From contig CAZBJJ010000013.1 of assembly GCA_964492245.1 (NCBI GenBank), forward strand, positions 1 through 41,820: a stretch of 41,820 bases of DNA. The letters run 5' to 3'. The DNA comes from CAZBJJ01 sp964492245 (lineage in GTDB: Bacteria; Spirochaetota; Spirochaetia; Treponematales; Breznakiellaceae). Positions 25,315 through 33,285 of this stretch are shown here, in pieces. The notes under the pieces are model-generated. The model was not told the DNA's origin. It saw nothing but the letters and a program-made list of their open reading frames with translations, and searched no databases. The position numbers were made by a program, and so were the translations under genes. How positions within the stretch are numbered: position 1 is the first letter of the stretch; each line of letters starts with the position of its first letter.

Positions 25315-25323
25315 CAATTGAGA

Positions 25324-25836
25324 ATGCGAGAAATTATTCTTAAAAAGCTAGAAGACCTCGGGCAATATTTTGTCTTTGTAGGCGAAATTTTCCTCAGCCT
25401 TTTTCAGCGCCCCTTTCGCATTAACCGTTTTTTTGCCGAAATAGAGACGCTTTGCATTAAATCGATACCCATTATTGTGCTTTCTGGCTCGGCAATTGGC
25501 ATGATTTTCGCCCTACAGATGATTGTTATTCTGCAACCCTTTCAGGGCGAAATTGGGGTCGGCGCCGGCCTGAATATAGACCCGGTAAAATGGCTTACGC
25601 TATCTACCGAAGTGGTAAAGTTTTCCGATATCGATAGTCCCGATTTGCGCCTTGGCCTGCGCCTGTATCCTTTTTTCGATCCCGATTCCAACAAGCCCTG
25701 GCATTGGCTTTATATTGATGGCGGTATGGCGCACATTCTGGATGGATCGCCCGATTTTTACATCGGTGGGGGGCTGCGTTTTAACGACAACGAGGTGCGC
25801 AGTTTTGTCGGCCTTGTGCCCTATGCCATTCAATAG
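25324..25836 (+). pseudogene. In-frame mlaE::mlaD chimera (deletion remnant or assembly join)
   Basis: 170 residues. Residues 1 to about 75 resemble the start of an MlaE-family phospholipid ABC permease (LEDLGQYFVFVGEIFLSLFQRPFR, then SIPIIVLSGSAIGMIFALQ). The rest of the permease, including its conserved core, is missing. From about residue 82 (GLNIDPVKWLTLSTEV) to the end (YIGGGLRFNDNEVRSFVGLVPY) it resembles, from memory, the C-terminus of spirochaetal MlaD/MCE proteins. The likely origin is an mlaE-mlaF-mlaD operon with everything between deleted and the frame kept. The junction lies near 25540-25570. Such a protein cannot work as a transporter. Part is so short that a misassembly must be considered. 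Confidence 0.6.
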
Positions 25837-25842
25837 ATTACC

Positions 25843-25871
25843 TTGTAAGTATCCTATGTTTTTATTATTAT
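25843..25871 (+). promoter_or_regulatory. nadA promoter, leaderless type
   Basis: TTGTAA (25843-25848), 17 bases, TATTAT (25866-25871), then exactly 6 nt to the ATG at 25878. No ribosome-binding site is present. Confidence 0.65.
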
Positions 25872-25877
25872 ATAGCC

Positions 25878-26894
25878 ATGACAGGACAAGAGCTTTACGA
25901 AAAACTGGCTAACACCCCCTTACAGATGGCGCTTAGCCCGTACACGCCAGAAACCTGCGACCAGATGGCCGCTATCGCAGAACGCATTAATGCCTTAAAA
26001 AAAGAAAAAAATGCGGTAGTTCTAGCTCATTATTATGTTCCCCGCGAAATTACCCTTTCGGTGGCCGATTTTGTTGGCGATTCATATCAGCTAAGTGCGA
26101 ATGCGGCGAAGACCGATGCCGAAACAATTGTTTTTTCTGCCGTTCGCTTTATGGCCGAGACCGCTAAAATACTAAACCCCACAAAGAAGGTGCTGGTGCC
26201 CGGAACCAACCCGGCCTGTACCCTGGCCGACTCCATCGATGCAGAAAAAATGGTAGCTCTGCGCAAAAAATATCCGGAGCATACCTTTGTCTGCTATATC
26301 AATACCAGCGCCGAGGTAAAGGCCCTCTGCGATGTCTGTGTTACCAGCTCGAACGTTGTCGATATCTGCCAGCGCATTCCCAACGACCGCATTGTCTTTG
26401 TGCCCGATCGCCTTATGGGGCAGAATGTTAGAGATCTGCTCAAGGCCAGGGGAGTGAACAAGGAAATAGTGCTCTACGAGGAGGGGGTTTGCTATGTGCA
26501 CGAACGTTTCGATCCCGAATTGGTGGAGCTTTTTCGCGAGCGGGTGCCGAATGTGGAAATACTTAGCCACCCCGAATGCGCTCCGGAAGTTATAGCCCAG
26601 TCGCAGTTTGTCGGCTCCACCTCCCAGCTTATTGCCCAAGTTAGCCGCTACACCGAGCCTAAAAATTTAATGGTCCTTACCGAATGTGGCCTGGTCGCTG
26701 GCCTAGTAAACGAGTATCCCCAGCACCGTTTTATTGGCGCCTGCCAGATGTGCCAATACATGAAGTCCAATAGCCTCGAAGGCATTTTGCGGGTACTGGA
26801 ACAGCCGAAACCGGAAGACGAGGTACTCTTGAGCGACGAGCTCATTGCCAAGGCCCGCCGCTGCATAGATGCCATGTTCGAGTACGCAAACTAG
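25878..26894 (+). CDS. nadA: Quinolinate synthase
   Basis: 338 residues. NadA condenses iminoaspartate with dihydroxyacetone phosphate to quinolinate for NAD synthesis and needs a [4Fe-4S] cluster. The three ligand cysteines are visible as C114 (NPACTLAD), C205 (EGVCYVHE) and C292 (MCQYMKSN). VVLAHYYVPREI, VGDSYQLS and FVGSTSQLI are further family motifs. No nadB or nadC is in the window. The start lies 6 nt from a good -10 box. The gene converges on a lipoprotein gene with palindromic repeats between. Confidence 0.96.
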   Translation: MTGQELYEKLANTPLQMALSPYTPETCDQMAAIAERINALKKEKNAVVLAHYYVPREITLSVADFVGDSYQLSANAAKTDAETIVFSAVRFMAETAKILNPTKKVLVPGTNPACTLADSIDAEKMVALRKKYPEHTFVCYINTSAEVKALCDVCVTSSNVVDICQRIPNDRIVFVPDRLMGQNVRDLLKARGVNKEIVLYEEGVCYVHERFDPELVELFRERVPNVEILSHPECAPEVIAQSQFVGSTSQLIAQVSRYTEPKNLMVLTECGLVAGLVNEYPQHRFIGACQMCQYMKSNSLEGILRVLEQPKPEDEVLLSDELIAKARRCIDAMFEYAN

Positions 26895-26899
26895 GGCAG

Positions 26900-26965
26900 G
26901 CTTGATGCGTCAAGCACTATTAAGGAAGGCTTGACGCGTCAAGCAATATCAAGGAAGGCTTGACG
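26900..26965. repeat. 29-bp tandem repeat with perfect 16-bp palindrome
   Basis: 2.3 copies of a 29-bp unit lie between nadA and the convergent lipoprotein gene. Each unit is a 16-bp palindrome (GCTTGACGCGTCAAGC, perfect in copy 2 at 26929-26944, one change in copy 1 at 26900-26915) plus a 13-bp AAGGAAG-ending spacer. The third, partial copy (26958-26965) lies inside the lipoprotein gene, and its stop codon is in the spacer before it. It could act as a bidirectional terminator or a protein-binding site. Confidence 0.85.
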
Positions 26966-28418
26966 AAAGGTCCGAGCCAATGGTTTTGCCAGCCAGTTGC
27001 TGGCGGGCCGCCTCGATGGCCTGCGCCTCGCTACCGCCCATTGCAATGGCCTGCTTTATAACCGTATACAAAATTTGCCCGCTCTCTAAATCGGCCACCT
27101 TAATTTCGGCCGAAACAGTTGCAATCTTCTGTGCGCCCCCAACCGTGGTATCGTCGGCAATTTTTACCACCCGACTAATGCCCCAGACCAGCCTCTTTGC
27201 CCTATTGCCCAGAAGCGTCTTTGCCGCTTTGGGAATGCTTACATCGTTGCCGCTTAAAAGAGTCTGCACATCCATAGTTATAGGAATTAAATTAAAGCCA
27301 TTGCTGGACAGAGCCTGCTGAAGCGCACTATTGCTAGTAGAGCTAGTGGCCCGGTTGGCGGCATCTAAATCGACAACAAAGACCGCCGTTGGCACCGTCC
27401 GTGCCCCCGAAAGAACCTGATAATCGAACTGCGCCCGTTTTCCCGCAATTTCATCTTCCAGGCCCGCAATCAGGCTCTGCAATTTTGGGGGCGCCCTAAA
27501 AAGCGGCTCGGTTGCCGAAGAAAGGTCTAAGCGCATCATAAGGCTTGCCTTGCCCACAAAGTCTGGTTTGGGATGCTCAAAAACGAGGAGGCCTGACGCA
27601 TCGCTAAGCAGCTCTACCCTGCGTGTGCCCATCCTGCCATTGGGCATTTTATATTGATAGCTTACCACAACGGGCACATGTGCCTGCTGTCTGCCATCAC
27701 TTTCTACCCGGGCCCTAAAGGCTTCGGCAAAGCTTTCGCCGGGGGCCGTCTGCAAGTTGTCGTTTAACTTGACAATTGTTAGCTTGCCAAGGGCATTTTT
27801 GGCCAAATTGATATTTCGCTCGAACTTTATTTCGGCATTGTCGATATCGGCACCAAAGGCCGCCGCAGCAGCTTCTATAAATTTCTTTGTAGCGCCAATG
27901 ACATCGCCCTGGGCCAAAAGGCTGCGGCCCTCGCCCTCGGGCAGGGAGACAGCATCCAATTGCTCTTGGAAGACCGCCGCAATGCGGTTTTTCTCGGCCT
28001 CTAAATCCTTGGTGGCGTATTTTCCCAAAATAAAAACCGTTACCGCACCATCTTTTGCCCTACTTACATAGCGATCTGCGAGCTGAAAACCGGCCATACG
28101 CGCATTCGAAGTCTGTTTTACCGTCTCTTCCAGGCTGCGCTCTAGGCTTTCTAGGTCGGACCTGGCCGTCATTGTCGACTCCGCCGACACCTTAACCCCC
28201 ATATAGCGGACAATTTCTGCCACAATGGAGGCGGTGGCCCCATCGAGGGCCTGGGCCTCGGAGCGGTCTTCCGAGAAACCCACAAAATACGTATATGTTC
28301 CGTCCTCGCTCGGGGTGTTATAGACCCAGTCGGGCGCCTTGGCCGCCGGCTTCGAAGCACAGGAGGCCAATAGGCCTAGCAGTCCAAGAATAAGAGTAAA
28401 ACTGATGTTTTTTTTCAT
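26949..28418 (-). CDS. LPP20-like lipoprotein, long form
   Basis: 489 residues with lipobox LLASC20. The early region (PDWVYNTPSEDGTYTYFVGFSEDRSEAQAL) matches the LPP20/LPP-like pattern of short, repeated membrane-associated lipoproteins. Residues about 195-300 include an immunoglobulin-like stretch and the end is a second alpha/beta domain (VFVVDLDAANRA, VKIADDTTVGG) as in other spirochaetal and bacteroidete surface lipoproteins. Function unknown. SD AGGGGGA precedes the ATG. It lies 101 nt after a related lipoprotein gene, with a terminator and a palindrome in between. Confidence 0.75.
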   Translation of the reverse strand: MKKNISFTLILGLLGLLASCASKPAAKAPDWVYNTPSEDGTYTYFVGFSEDRSEAQALDGATASIVAEIVRYMGVKVSAESTMTARSDLESLERSLEETVKQTSNARMAGFQLADRYVSRAKDGAVTVFILGKYATKDLEAEKNRIAAVFQEQLDAVSLPEGEGRSLLAQGDVIGATKKFIEAAAAAFGADIDNAEIKFERNINLAKNALGKLTIVKLNDNLQTAPGESFAEAFRARVESDGRQQAHVPVVVSYQYKMPNGRMGTRRVELLSDASGLLVFEHPKPDFVGKASLMMRLDLSSATEPLFRAPPKLQSLIAGLEDEIAGKRAQFDYQVLSGARTVPTAVFVVDLDAANRATSSTSNSALQQALSSNGFNLIPITMDVQTLLSGNDVSIPKAAKTLLGNRAKRLVWGISRVVKIADDTTVGGAQKIATVSAEIKVADLESGQILYTVIKQAIAMGGSEAQAIEAARQQLAGKTIGSDLSSSLP

Positions 28419-28431
28419 ACATTCCCCCTAG

Positions 28432-28447
28432 CCCGATTAAAATCGGG
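28432..28447. promoter_or_regulatory. 16-bp perfect palindrome upstream of the LPP20-like gene
   Basis: CCCGATTAAAATCGGG sits 13 nt before the start codon, next to the ribosome site. The short 2-nt centre makes an RNA hairpin less likely than a dimeric repressor site, but either could control this gene. Confidence 0.5.
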
Positions 28448-28458
28448 TTAAAATAATG

Positions 28459-28491
28459 AAAAAGGCGATTCCCTGTTGGAGAACCGCCTTT
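28459..28491 (-). terminator. Terminator between the two lipoprotein genes
   Basis: On the minus strand AAAGGCG (28485-28491) pairs with CGCCTTT (28461-28467), closing a loop, and TTTTT runs on to 28459. The 28520 gene probably ends here, so the LPP20-like gene may need read-through or its own promoter. Confidence 0.75.
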
Positions 28492-28519
28492 GAATGCAAT
28501 TGAACTAAATGAGCATTGT

Positions 28520-29176
28520 TTAAAAAGCCTCGTAAAAGCCCTCTTTTACCCGATCCACTGCTGTCTGCTGCTCGCGGGTAAGGGGCTTATCGACCTGTAC
28601 CCCATTGAGCACAGCCTCGATTTGGCGCTCTAAGGTAGCTCGATCGATGGTAACCAAGACGTACATGGTGTATACTTCTTTTTCCACTTCCTTGCTATTG
28701 GCTTTAAAATAGCGCTTTAAAAGCCAGAAGTCGGTCTCTTTGCGGGCCCCAGAATAGGAGGCTTCGCCGGCCGATTTTACCACGTTCTCGAAATAGCGAC
28801 CGAACTCGTCGTCGGGGCTGCCCGCTGCGGCACCGACAAATTTCGCCTGCACCCTGGTAGAGACCATGCGCGAAATTTCCTGGCCAACGTTAAAACCGGT
28901 CATCCACAGGCTAAGGGCGGCCTTATTAGTTCCTTCGTCCTCTGCAATAAAGACAAACTTGTCCTTATAGGCCGGTAGAGCCTCTACGCCCTGGACGCCA
29001 GAATCGATATAGCTGATAACCCATGCCGGAATATCTCCCCCAATAGCCATGGTCTTATGGTCTACCACCTCGTAGGTGGGAGTTTTTTGTTCGACAACAG
29101 ACTTTGGCCCACTGCCACAGGCTGCAAGGCTGAATACCAGCAGAGCAGCTACTAATAACACATTGATCTTTTTCAT
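28520..29176 (-). CDS. Lipoprotein, probable LPP20-related short form
   Basis: 218 residues with lipobox LAAC20 (MKKINVLLVAALLVFSLAAC). The mature part contains GGDIPAWVISYID, EISRMVSTRVQAKFVGAA and a helical C-terminal half with TLERQIEAVLNG. This is similar in style to the downstream LPP20-like protein (short PxWV near the start, then a mixed domain). Function unknown; periplasmic or outer-membrane anchored. AGGAGG precedes the ATG. A TTGAAA-TATATA promoter lies about 75 nt upstream. Confidence 0.75.
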   Translation of the reverse strand: MKKINVLLVAALLVFSLAACGSGPKSVVEQKTPTYEVVDHKTMAIGGDIPAWVISYIDSGVQGVEALPAYKDKFVFIAEDEGTNKAALSLWMTGFNVGQEISRMVSTRVQAKFVGAAAGSPDDEFGRYFENVVKSAGEASYSGARKETDFWLLKRYFKANSKEVEKEVYTMYVLVTIDRATLERQIEAVLNGVQVDKPLTREQQTAVDRVKEGFYEAF

Positions 29177-29249
29177 AATATCCTCCTAAGCTTCTTGTTT
29201 TTTGCCACCTGTTGTGGCCAATATGTCGTTTTAACAAGCGACACTTACA

Positions 29250-29277
29250 TATATATCACGGGAATAAAATTTTTCAA
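29250..29277 (-). promoter_or_regulatory. Candidate promoter of the short lipoprotein gene
   Basis: On the minus strand TTGAAA (29272-29277), 16 bases, TATATA (29250-29255). The leader of about 70 nt contains a small GCCAC/GTGGC hairpin before AGGAGG. Confidence 0.5.
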
Positions 29278-29372
29278 GGCATTTTATTCTCTGTTATAAA
29301 AATTATTTTAAGCTATTTGTCTATCAATTGCAATTGATTGAACAATTATTTCATAATTGCGCCAATATACGG

Positions 29373-29378
29373 TATACT
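29373..29378 (+). promoter_or_regulatory. -10 box of the sugar-sensing operon
   Basis: TATACT lies 9 nt before the GTG at 29388; the -35 region (TTCATA, 17 bases up) is weak. The shared string CGGTATACT also occurs in both copies of the 23-nt element and at the NIF3 start. Confidence 0.5.
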
Positions 29379-29387
29379 ATTTGCACT

Positions 29388-30338
29388 GTGAAAAACCTAA
29401 TACGCATTGGCATGGTCTTTTTTGCTCTGCTCGCCTTCGCCAGTTTTTATGCCTCGCTCTCGCTCTTAACGAAGAGCCTTGCTGCCGAAAAAAACGTGCC
29501 CGACGCGGGGCGTCGCTATCATTTTTCGCTGTATCTGCCCGAAACGAAGACATCGTTTTTTAGCTCGATTGTCGAAGGGGCCGAAAAAGCGGCAGCCGAA
29601 GTCGATGCTGCACTGTCGATACACTCAATTAACCCCGTAAAAAAAGAATTGGCCCTGGCCAGTTACACCGGGGCAGATGGCCTTATTGTCTGCCCCTATT
29701 TAGACGACCGGCTAGCCCGCCATCAATTAGAAAAAATACAGGACAATGACATACCGCTTATCACTATTAACCACTATGTGTCCACCGACCAGCCCTGGCC
29801 CTTTATTGGCCCGAACAATTTTGATGTGGGGAAAAAAATGGGGCAAATTGCCCGGGAGCTGTCGGGCCTTGTGCCGCAGATGGCAATAATTTACAGCGAT
29901 AAATCGCCGGGAATGCTGGCAGAACGCGATCTGCTCGAGCTGGGGCTCGCCTCTATTTTTCCCACCCGCCCCTCCTCGCCCATTCCCACCTTTAAAACCG
30001 GCCAAAACCCCCTAGACGCCGAAGACCTGCTGTACCGCCTGTTTAAGGCATCGCCCCATATCGACACCCTTATTTTTACCGACGCCAGCGACAGCATTAC
30101 CGCCGCCCAGGTCATTATCGATTTAAACCTTGTCGGGCGCATCCACCTTATTGGCTTTGGCGAAGACGCCGCCATTTTAGAATTTTTGCGCAAGGGCATT
30201 ATTGCCGGCAGCATTGCCATCAACCCCGAAAAAATAGGCTACCAGGCGGTCTACTCGCTTTTAAGCCTTATAAAATATGGCTATACCTCCACCTCGGTGG
30301 ACACCGGGGTGCGCATTATTCAGGGTGCCGGCCTATGA
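29388..30338 (+). CDS. Membrane-anchored periplasmic sugar-binding sensor protein
   Basis: 316 residues: an N-terminal hydrophobic segment (about 4-30, possibly an uncleaved anchor) followed by a type I periplasmic-binding fold of the LacI/RbsB family (RYHFSLYLPE, TGADGLIVCPYLDD, LITINHYVST, AIIYSDKSPG, DTLIFTDASDS, HLIGFGED). It overlaps a YesM-type kinase gene by ATGA. In other bacteria such a binding protein next to a LytS/YesM kinase (for example the XylFII-LytS pair) presents sugar to the kinase, so I infer a sensor rather than a transport role. GTG 29388 is chosen because it lies just after the -10 box; an in-frame ATG 60 nt upstream precedes the promoter. Confidence 0.85.
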   Translation: MKNLIRIGMVFFALLAFASFYASLSLLTKSLAAEKNVPDAGRRYHFSLYLPETKTSFFSSIVEGAEKAAAEVDAALSIHSINPVKKELALASYTGADGLIVCPYLDDRLARHQLEKIQDNDIPLITINHYVSTDQPWPFIGPNNFDVGKKMGQIARELSGLVPQMAIIYSDKSPGMLAERDLLELGLASIFPTRPSSPIPTFKTGQNPLDAEDLLYRLFKASPHIDTLIFTDASDSITAAQVIIDLNLVGRIHLIGFGEDAAILEFLRKGIIAGSIAINPEKIGYQAVYSLLSLIKYGYTSTSVDTGVRIIQGAGL

Positions 30339-31828
30339 AAAAGCTGTTTTTAACCAATTCGCTGGGCTTCCAGCTCTTTTTTGGCATTCTGGGTATGTTT
30401 TTTATCCTTATTTTCTCCACCGCCTATATATTGCTTTCTACCATTAAAATGCAGGAACTGGTGGACAAGAGCTTCCAACAGGAGCGCTTTATAAAGTCTA
30501 TTCAAGAGAGCCTTTTGGAATATCAGGGCCCGCTTAACCAATATCTTGCCACTCGCTCCTCCGATGCCCTTGCAGAACATTTAATAATTTCCCAGAAGCT
30601 GAGAAACAGCCTTCCCCATATTGATAGCCCCCCCTTGGCAAAGTCTGAGCTACGCGAAAAGGAGGTCTATGCCCTTATTCGCGCCTATTTAAATTTAGCC
30701 GACCGGGCGGTGGAGCAAAAACGCGGAAGAAACACCAGCGGCTTTGCCCTGTTGTACGAGGAGATGACCGACCTTTTAGAATATATACAGGCAGAAATTG
30801 CCAGCATTAGCGTAGAGCGCTTTCAGTCGCAGTTGGGCATATACAGCCAGCACATAGAGAATTCGCGCAATCTGCAACTTAGAAACTTCCTCTTTGTACT
30901 GAGTTCCTCGCTCTTGGCAATTTTGCTGGTACTGCGCAGTTTACAGAAAATAACCCGGCCCATGTCTTCGCTCTCGACCATGGCAAAGGAGCTGGCCAGC
31001 GGGAATTTTGAGCAAGAGGATATCTCTGCCAGCTCAATTTACGAAATAGACCAGGTGGTCGAGGCCTTTAACCGCATGAAGACCGAGATACATCAGTCTA
31101 TTATCGAAATTCACCATCAGGAAAATATTAAACAGGACTATATGCGCGAACGGGTTAAAAATTTTAGAATGGAGGCCCTACTGCGACGCATGGAAATTTA
31201 CACTCTGCAGGCCCAGATGAACCCCCACTTTCTTTTTAACACACTTAACACCGGTATGCAGCTGGCAATTTTAGAAAAGGCCGACCGCACCGAAGAATTT
31301 ATGGACCAGCTTTCCAAGCTCTTGCGCCACAATGTGGGCAATAAGGAGAGCTTTGTCTCGCTGCGCCACGAAATAACGGGGCTTCAGTATTATTTTTATT
31401 TATTGCGGGTGCGTTTTCCCCAGAACCTCGATCTTTTGCTGGACTGCCCCGAAGAGCTTTTGGATATTTGCCAGGTGCCCGCCGCCATTTTGCAACCGCT
31501 GGTGGAAAACTGCGTAATACACGCCTTTAAAAATTTATCGGGACAGGCCTCTATTATTGTACGGGCAGAAATGCAGGATACCATTCTACAGCTTTCGGTA
31601 AGCGACAATGGCTGCGGCATGGACAGCGACCAAATTATTCGGCTTTTAAACCCGCCACAGGACGGGGAGAGCTCGGCCCGGGCAATGGGCCTTGAAAATG
31701 TTATTCATCGACTTTATTTTTATTATCCAGAAAACCGCGAGGTTATACGCATAGACAGTGTCCTTGGCCAGGGCACCAGTATTCTTATTCATATTGATAC
31801 CGGGAGAGCCCCATGTACCGAGTCCTAA
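30335..31828 (+). CDS. YesM-type sensor histidine kinase
   Basis: 497 residues. TM1 (about 10-35), an extracytoplasmic helical region (about 36-182), TM2 (about 183-203), HAMP (about 203-258), then a His_kinase domain with the phospho-acceptor H298 in QAQMNPHFLFNTLN, and an ATPase with LQPLVENCVIHAF and SDNGCGMD. This architecture is typical of YesM/LytS-type kinases that pair with AraC-type regulators. It probably reads the state of the upstream sugar-binding protein through its periplasmic helices. It overlaps the regulator gene by 16 nt. Confidence 0.93.
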   Translation: MKKLFLTNSLGFQLFFGILGMFFILIFSTAYILLSTIKMQELVDKSFQQERFIKSIQESLLEYQGPLNQYLATRSSDALAEHLIISQKLRNSLPHIDSPPLAKSELREKEVYALIRAYLNLADRAVEQKRGRNTSGFALLYEEMTDLLEYIQAEIASISVERFQSQLGIYSQHIENSRNLQLRNFLFVLSSSLLAILLVLRSLQKITRPMSSLSTMAKELASGNFEQEDISASSIYEIDQVVEAFNRMKTEIHQSIIEIHHQENIKQDYMRERVKNFRMEALLRRMEIYTLQAQMNPHFLFNTLNTGMQLAILEKADRTEEFMDQLSKLLRHNVGNKESFVSLRHEITGLQYYFYLLRVRFPQNLDLLLDCPEELLDICQVPAAILQPLVENCVIHAFKNLSGQASIIVRAEMQDTILQLSVSDNGCGMDSDQIIRLLNPPQDGESSARAMGLENVIHRLYFYYPENREVIRIDSVLGQGTSILIHIDTGRAPCTES

Positions 31829-33285
31829 TTGTGGATGACGAAGAACCAGTTTTAGAGTCTTACTCGTTTTTAATTGATGGCTACCGCCAAAAGTTTTTCG
31901 TGGTCGAGGTAGCCCGAAACGGCTACGATGCCCTGCGCCTTATTGGCGAAATAAGGCCCGACATTGTCTTTATGGATATAAATATTCCAGGTATGGACGG
32001 CATAGAGGTAATCGAAACCATATATCGAAAGGTGCCAAACACCGTCTTTATTCTCTCTACCGCCTACGAGCGCTTCGATATTGCCAAGCGGGCCATTCCA
32101 CTGCAGGTATTTGCCTACCTGGTAAAACCGGTTTCCAAGATAAACCTGCTGTCTTGTCTGGATTCGGTGGCAGTGCATATCGACAGCAAGCGCCCAAAGA
32201 CAGATGCCGCCGATGCAAAAAATCTGGCCCTTCGACAATTTTTAACCGAAAGCATCTGGAAGCCCATGGAGGAGGCCGATTGGATCGGCTATAAAAACCT
32301 CTTCGATTTTAAAAACGATCTGGCTGCGGTGTTAATGCTGGAAGGCGAGGAAGACCTGGAAAAACTTGCAACAGACCTTTACACCCGCCTGGACTACCGG
32401 TATCAGTCTTTTTATATTCTGGAGAACAACAGGATTGTTTTTTTGATAATTGCCGACAAGCAGGATTCAGATGCGCAAAGCTATGTGGCTGCAACGCTGG
32501 ACGAACTAGGCGATAAAACCGTAGGCCTAAGCTGGGCAATGGGGGGCTTTCACAAGGGAAGCAGCTTAAGTCTCTCCTGCCGGGAGGCCTTAGACCAACT
32601 GCGTCTTAAAAAAACAAGTCTGGAGGCGCTGCGACACGAGCGGTTTCGGCTTGTGCAAATACGAAAAAAAATTGGCCTAGCCCAGGCCGATTCAATTGTT
32701 GCGCTTATACATCTGCACTGCCAAGAAGTGCTTTCAAGCTTCGACCTCGAAGAGGCAAAGGCTAAAATGCTCCTCCTTTTTGCCCTCGTCCTCGACGATA
32801 TTGGCGGCTATTATCAGGGCAAAACAGAGGCCCCGCCCCCTCTTTTGCTGAGCCAGGAAATTCCCCCCATCGACAATCTGGGGGCCTTACAGCGCTGGGT
32901 GCACAGTGCAATCGATGTCGTAGCTCGCTTGCTCGAGACAAGGCAGTCGAAAAACCTTCCCCTACCCCTTACCCGAGCCCTAGAATATGTCCAGATACAT
33001 TTTACCCAACCGATTCAGCTCTACGATGTGGCCGAGGCAGCGCAGGTTTCGCCCGCCTATTTAAGCCGCCTTTTTTCCGAGCATGTATCGGGCAGCTTTG
33101 TAGATTATGTTACCGAATTGCGAATAGAAAGAGCCGAAGAATTATTGCGCGAAAGCAATTTAAGTGTTAAAGAAATTGCCTTAAAAACGGGCATTGCCGA
33201 TGCCAATTATTTTAGCAAGGTATTTCGCAAAGCTACCGGGCTATCGCCATCGGCCTATGCCCTTAAAAAGGAGAATGAACAATGA
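31813..33285 (+). CDS. YesN-type response regulator with AraC DNA-binding domain
   Basis: 490 residues. An N-terminal receiver (D8/D9, phospho-acceptor D55 in FMDINIPG, K105 in YLVKP), a middle region of about 250 residues (residues 130-385), and a C-terminal AraC helix-turn-helix pair (about 390-490; QVSPAYLSRLFSEHVSG, VKEIALKTGIADANYFSKVFRK). It likely activates the ChvE-MmsA-MmsB importer genes downstream when the kinase detects sugar. The stop overlaps the next start (ATGA). Confidence 0.93.
   Translation: MYRVLIVDDEEPVLESYSFLIDGYRQKFFVVEVARNGYDALRLIGEIRPDIVFMDINIPGMDGIEVIETIYRKVPNTVFILSTAYERFDIAKRAIPLQVFAYLVKPVSKINLLSCLDSVAVHIDSKRPKTDAADAKNLALRQFLTESIWKPMEEADWIGYKNLFDFKNDLAAVLMLEGEEDLEKLATDLYTRLDYRYQSFYILENNRIVFLIIADKQDSDAQSYVAATLDELGDKTVGLSWAMGGFHKGSSLSLSCREALDQLRLKKTSLEALRHERFRLVQIRKKIGLAQADSIVALIHLHCQEVLSSFDLEEAKAKMLLLFALVLDDIGGYYQGKTEAPPPLLLSQEIPPIDNLGALQRWVHSAIDVVARLLETRQSKNLPLPLTRALEYVQIHFTQPIQLYDVAEAAQVSPAYLSRLFSEHVSGSFVDYVTELRIERAEELLRESNLSVKEIALKTGIADANYFSKVFRKATGLSPSAYALKKENEQ

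Noticed and set aside
26900..26965. CRISPR-like spaced repeat
   Set aside because: Only 2.3 copies, the 13-bp spacers are nearly identical, and no cas genes are present; it is a tandem repeat with a palindrome.
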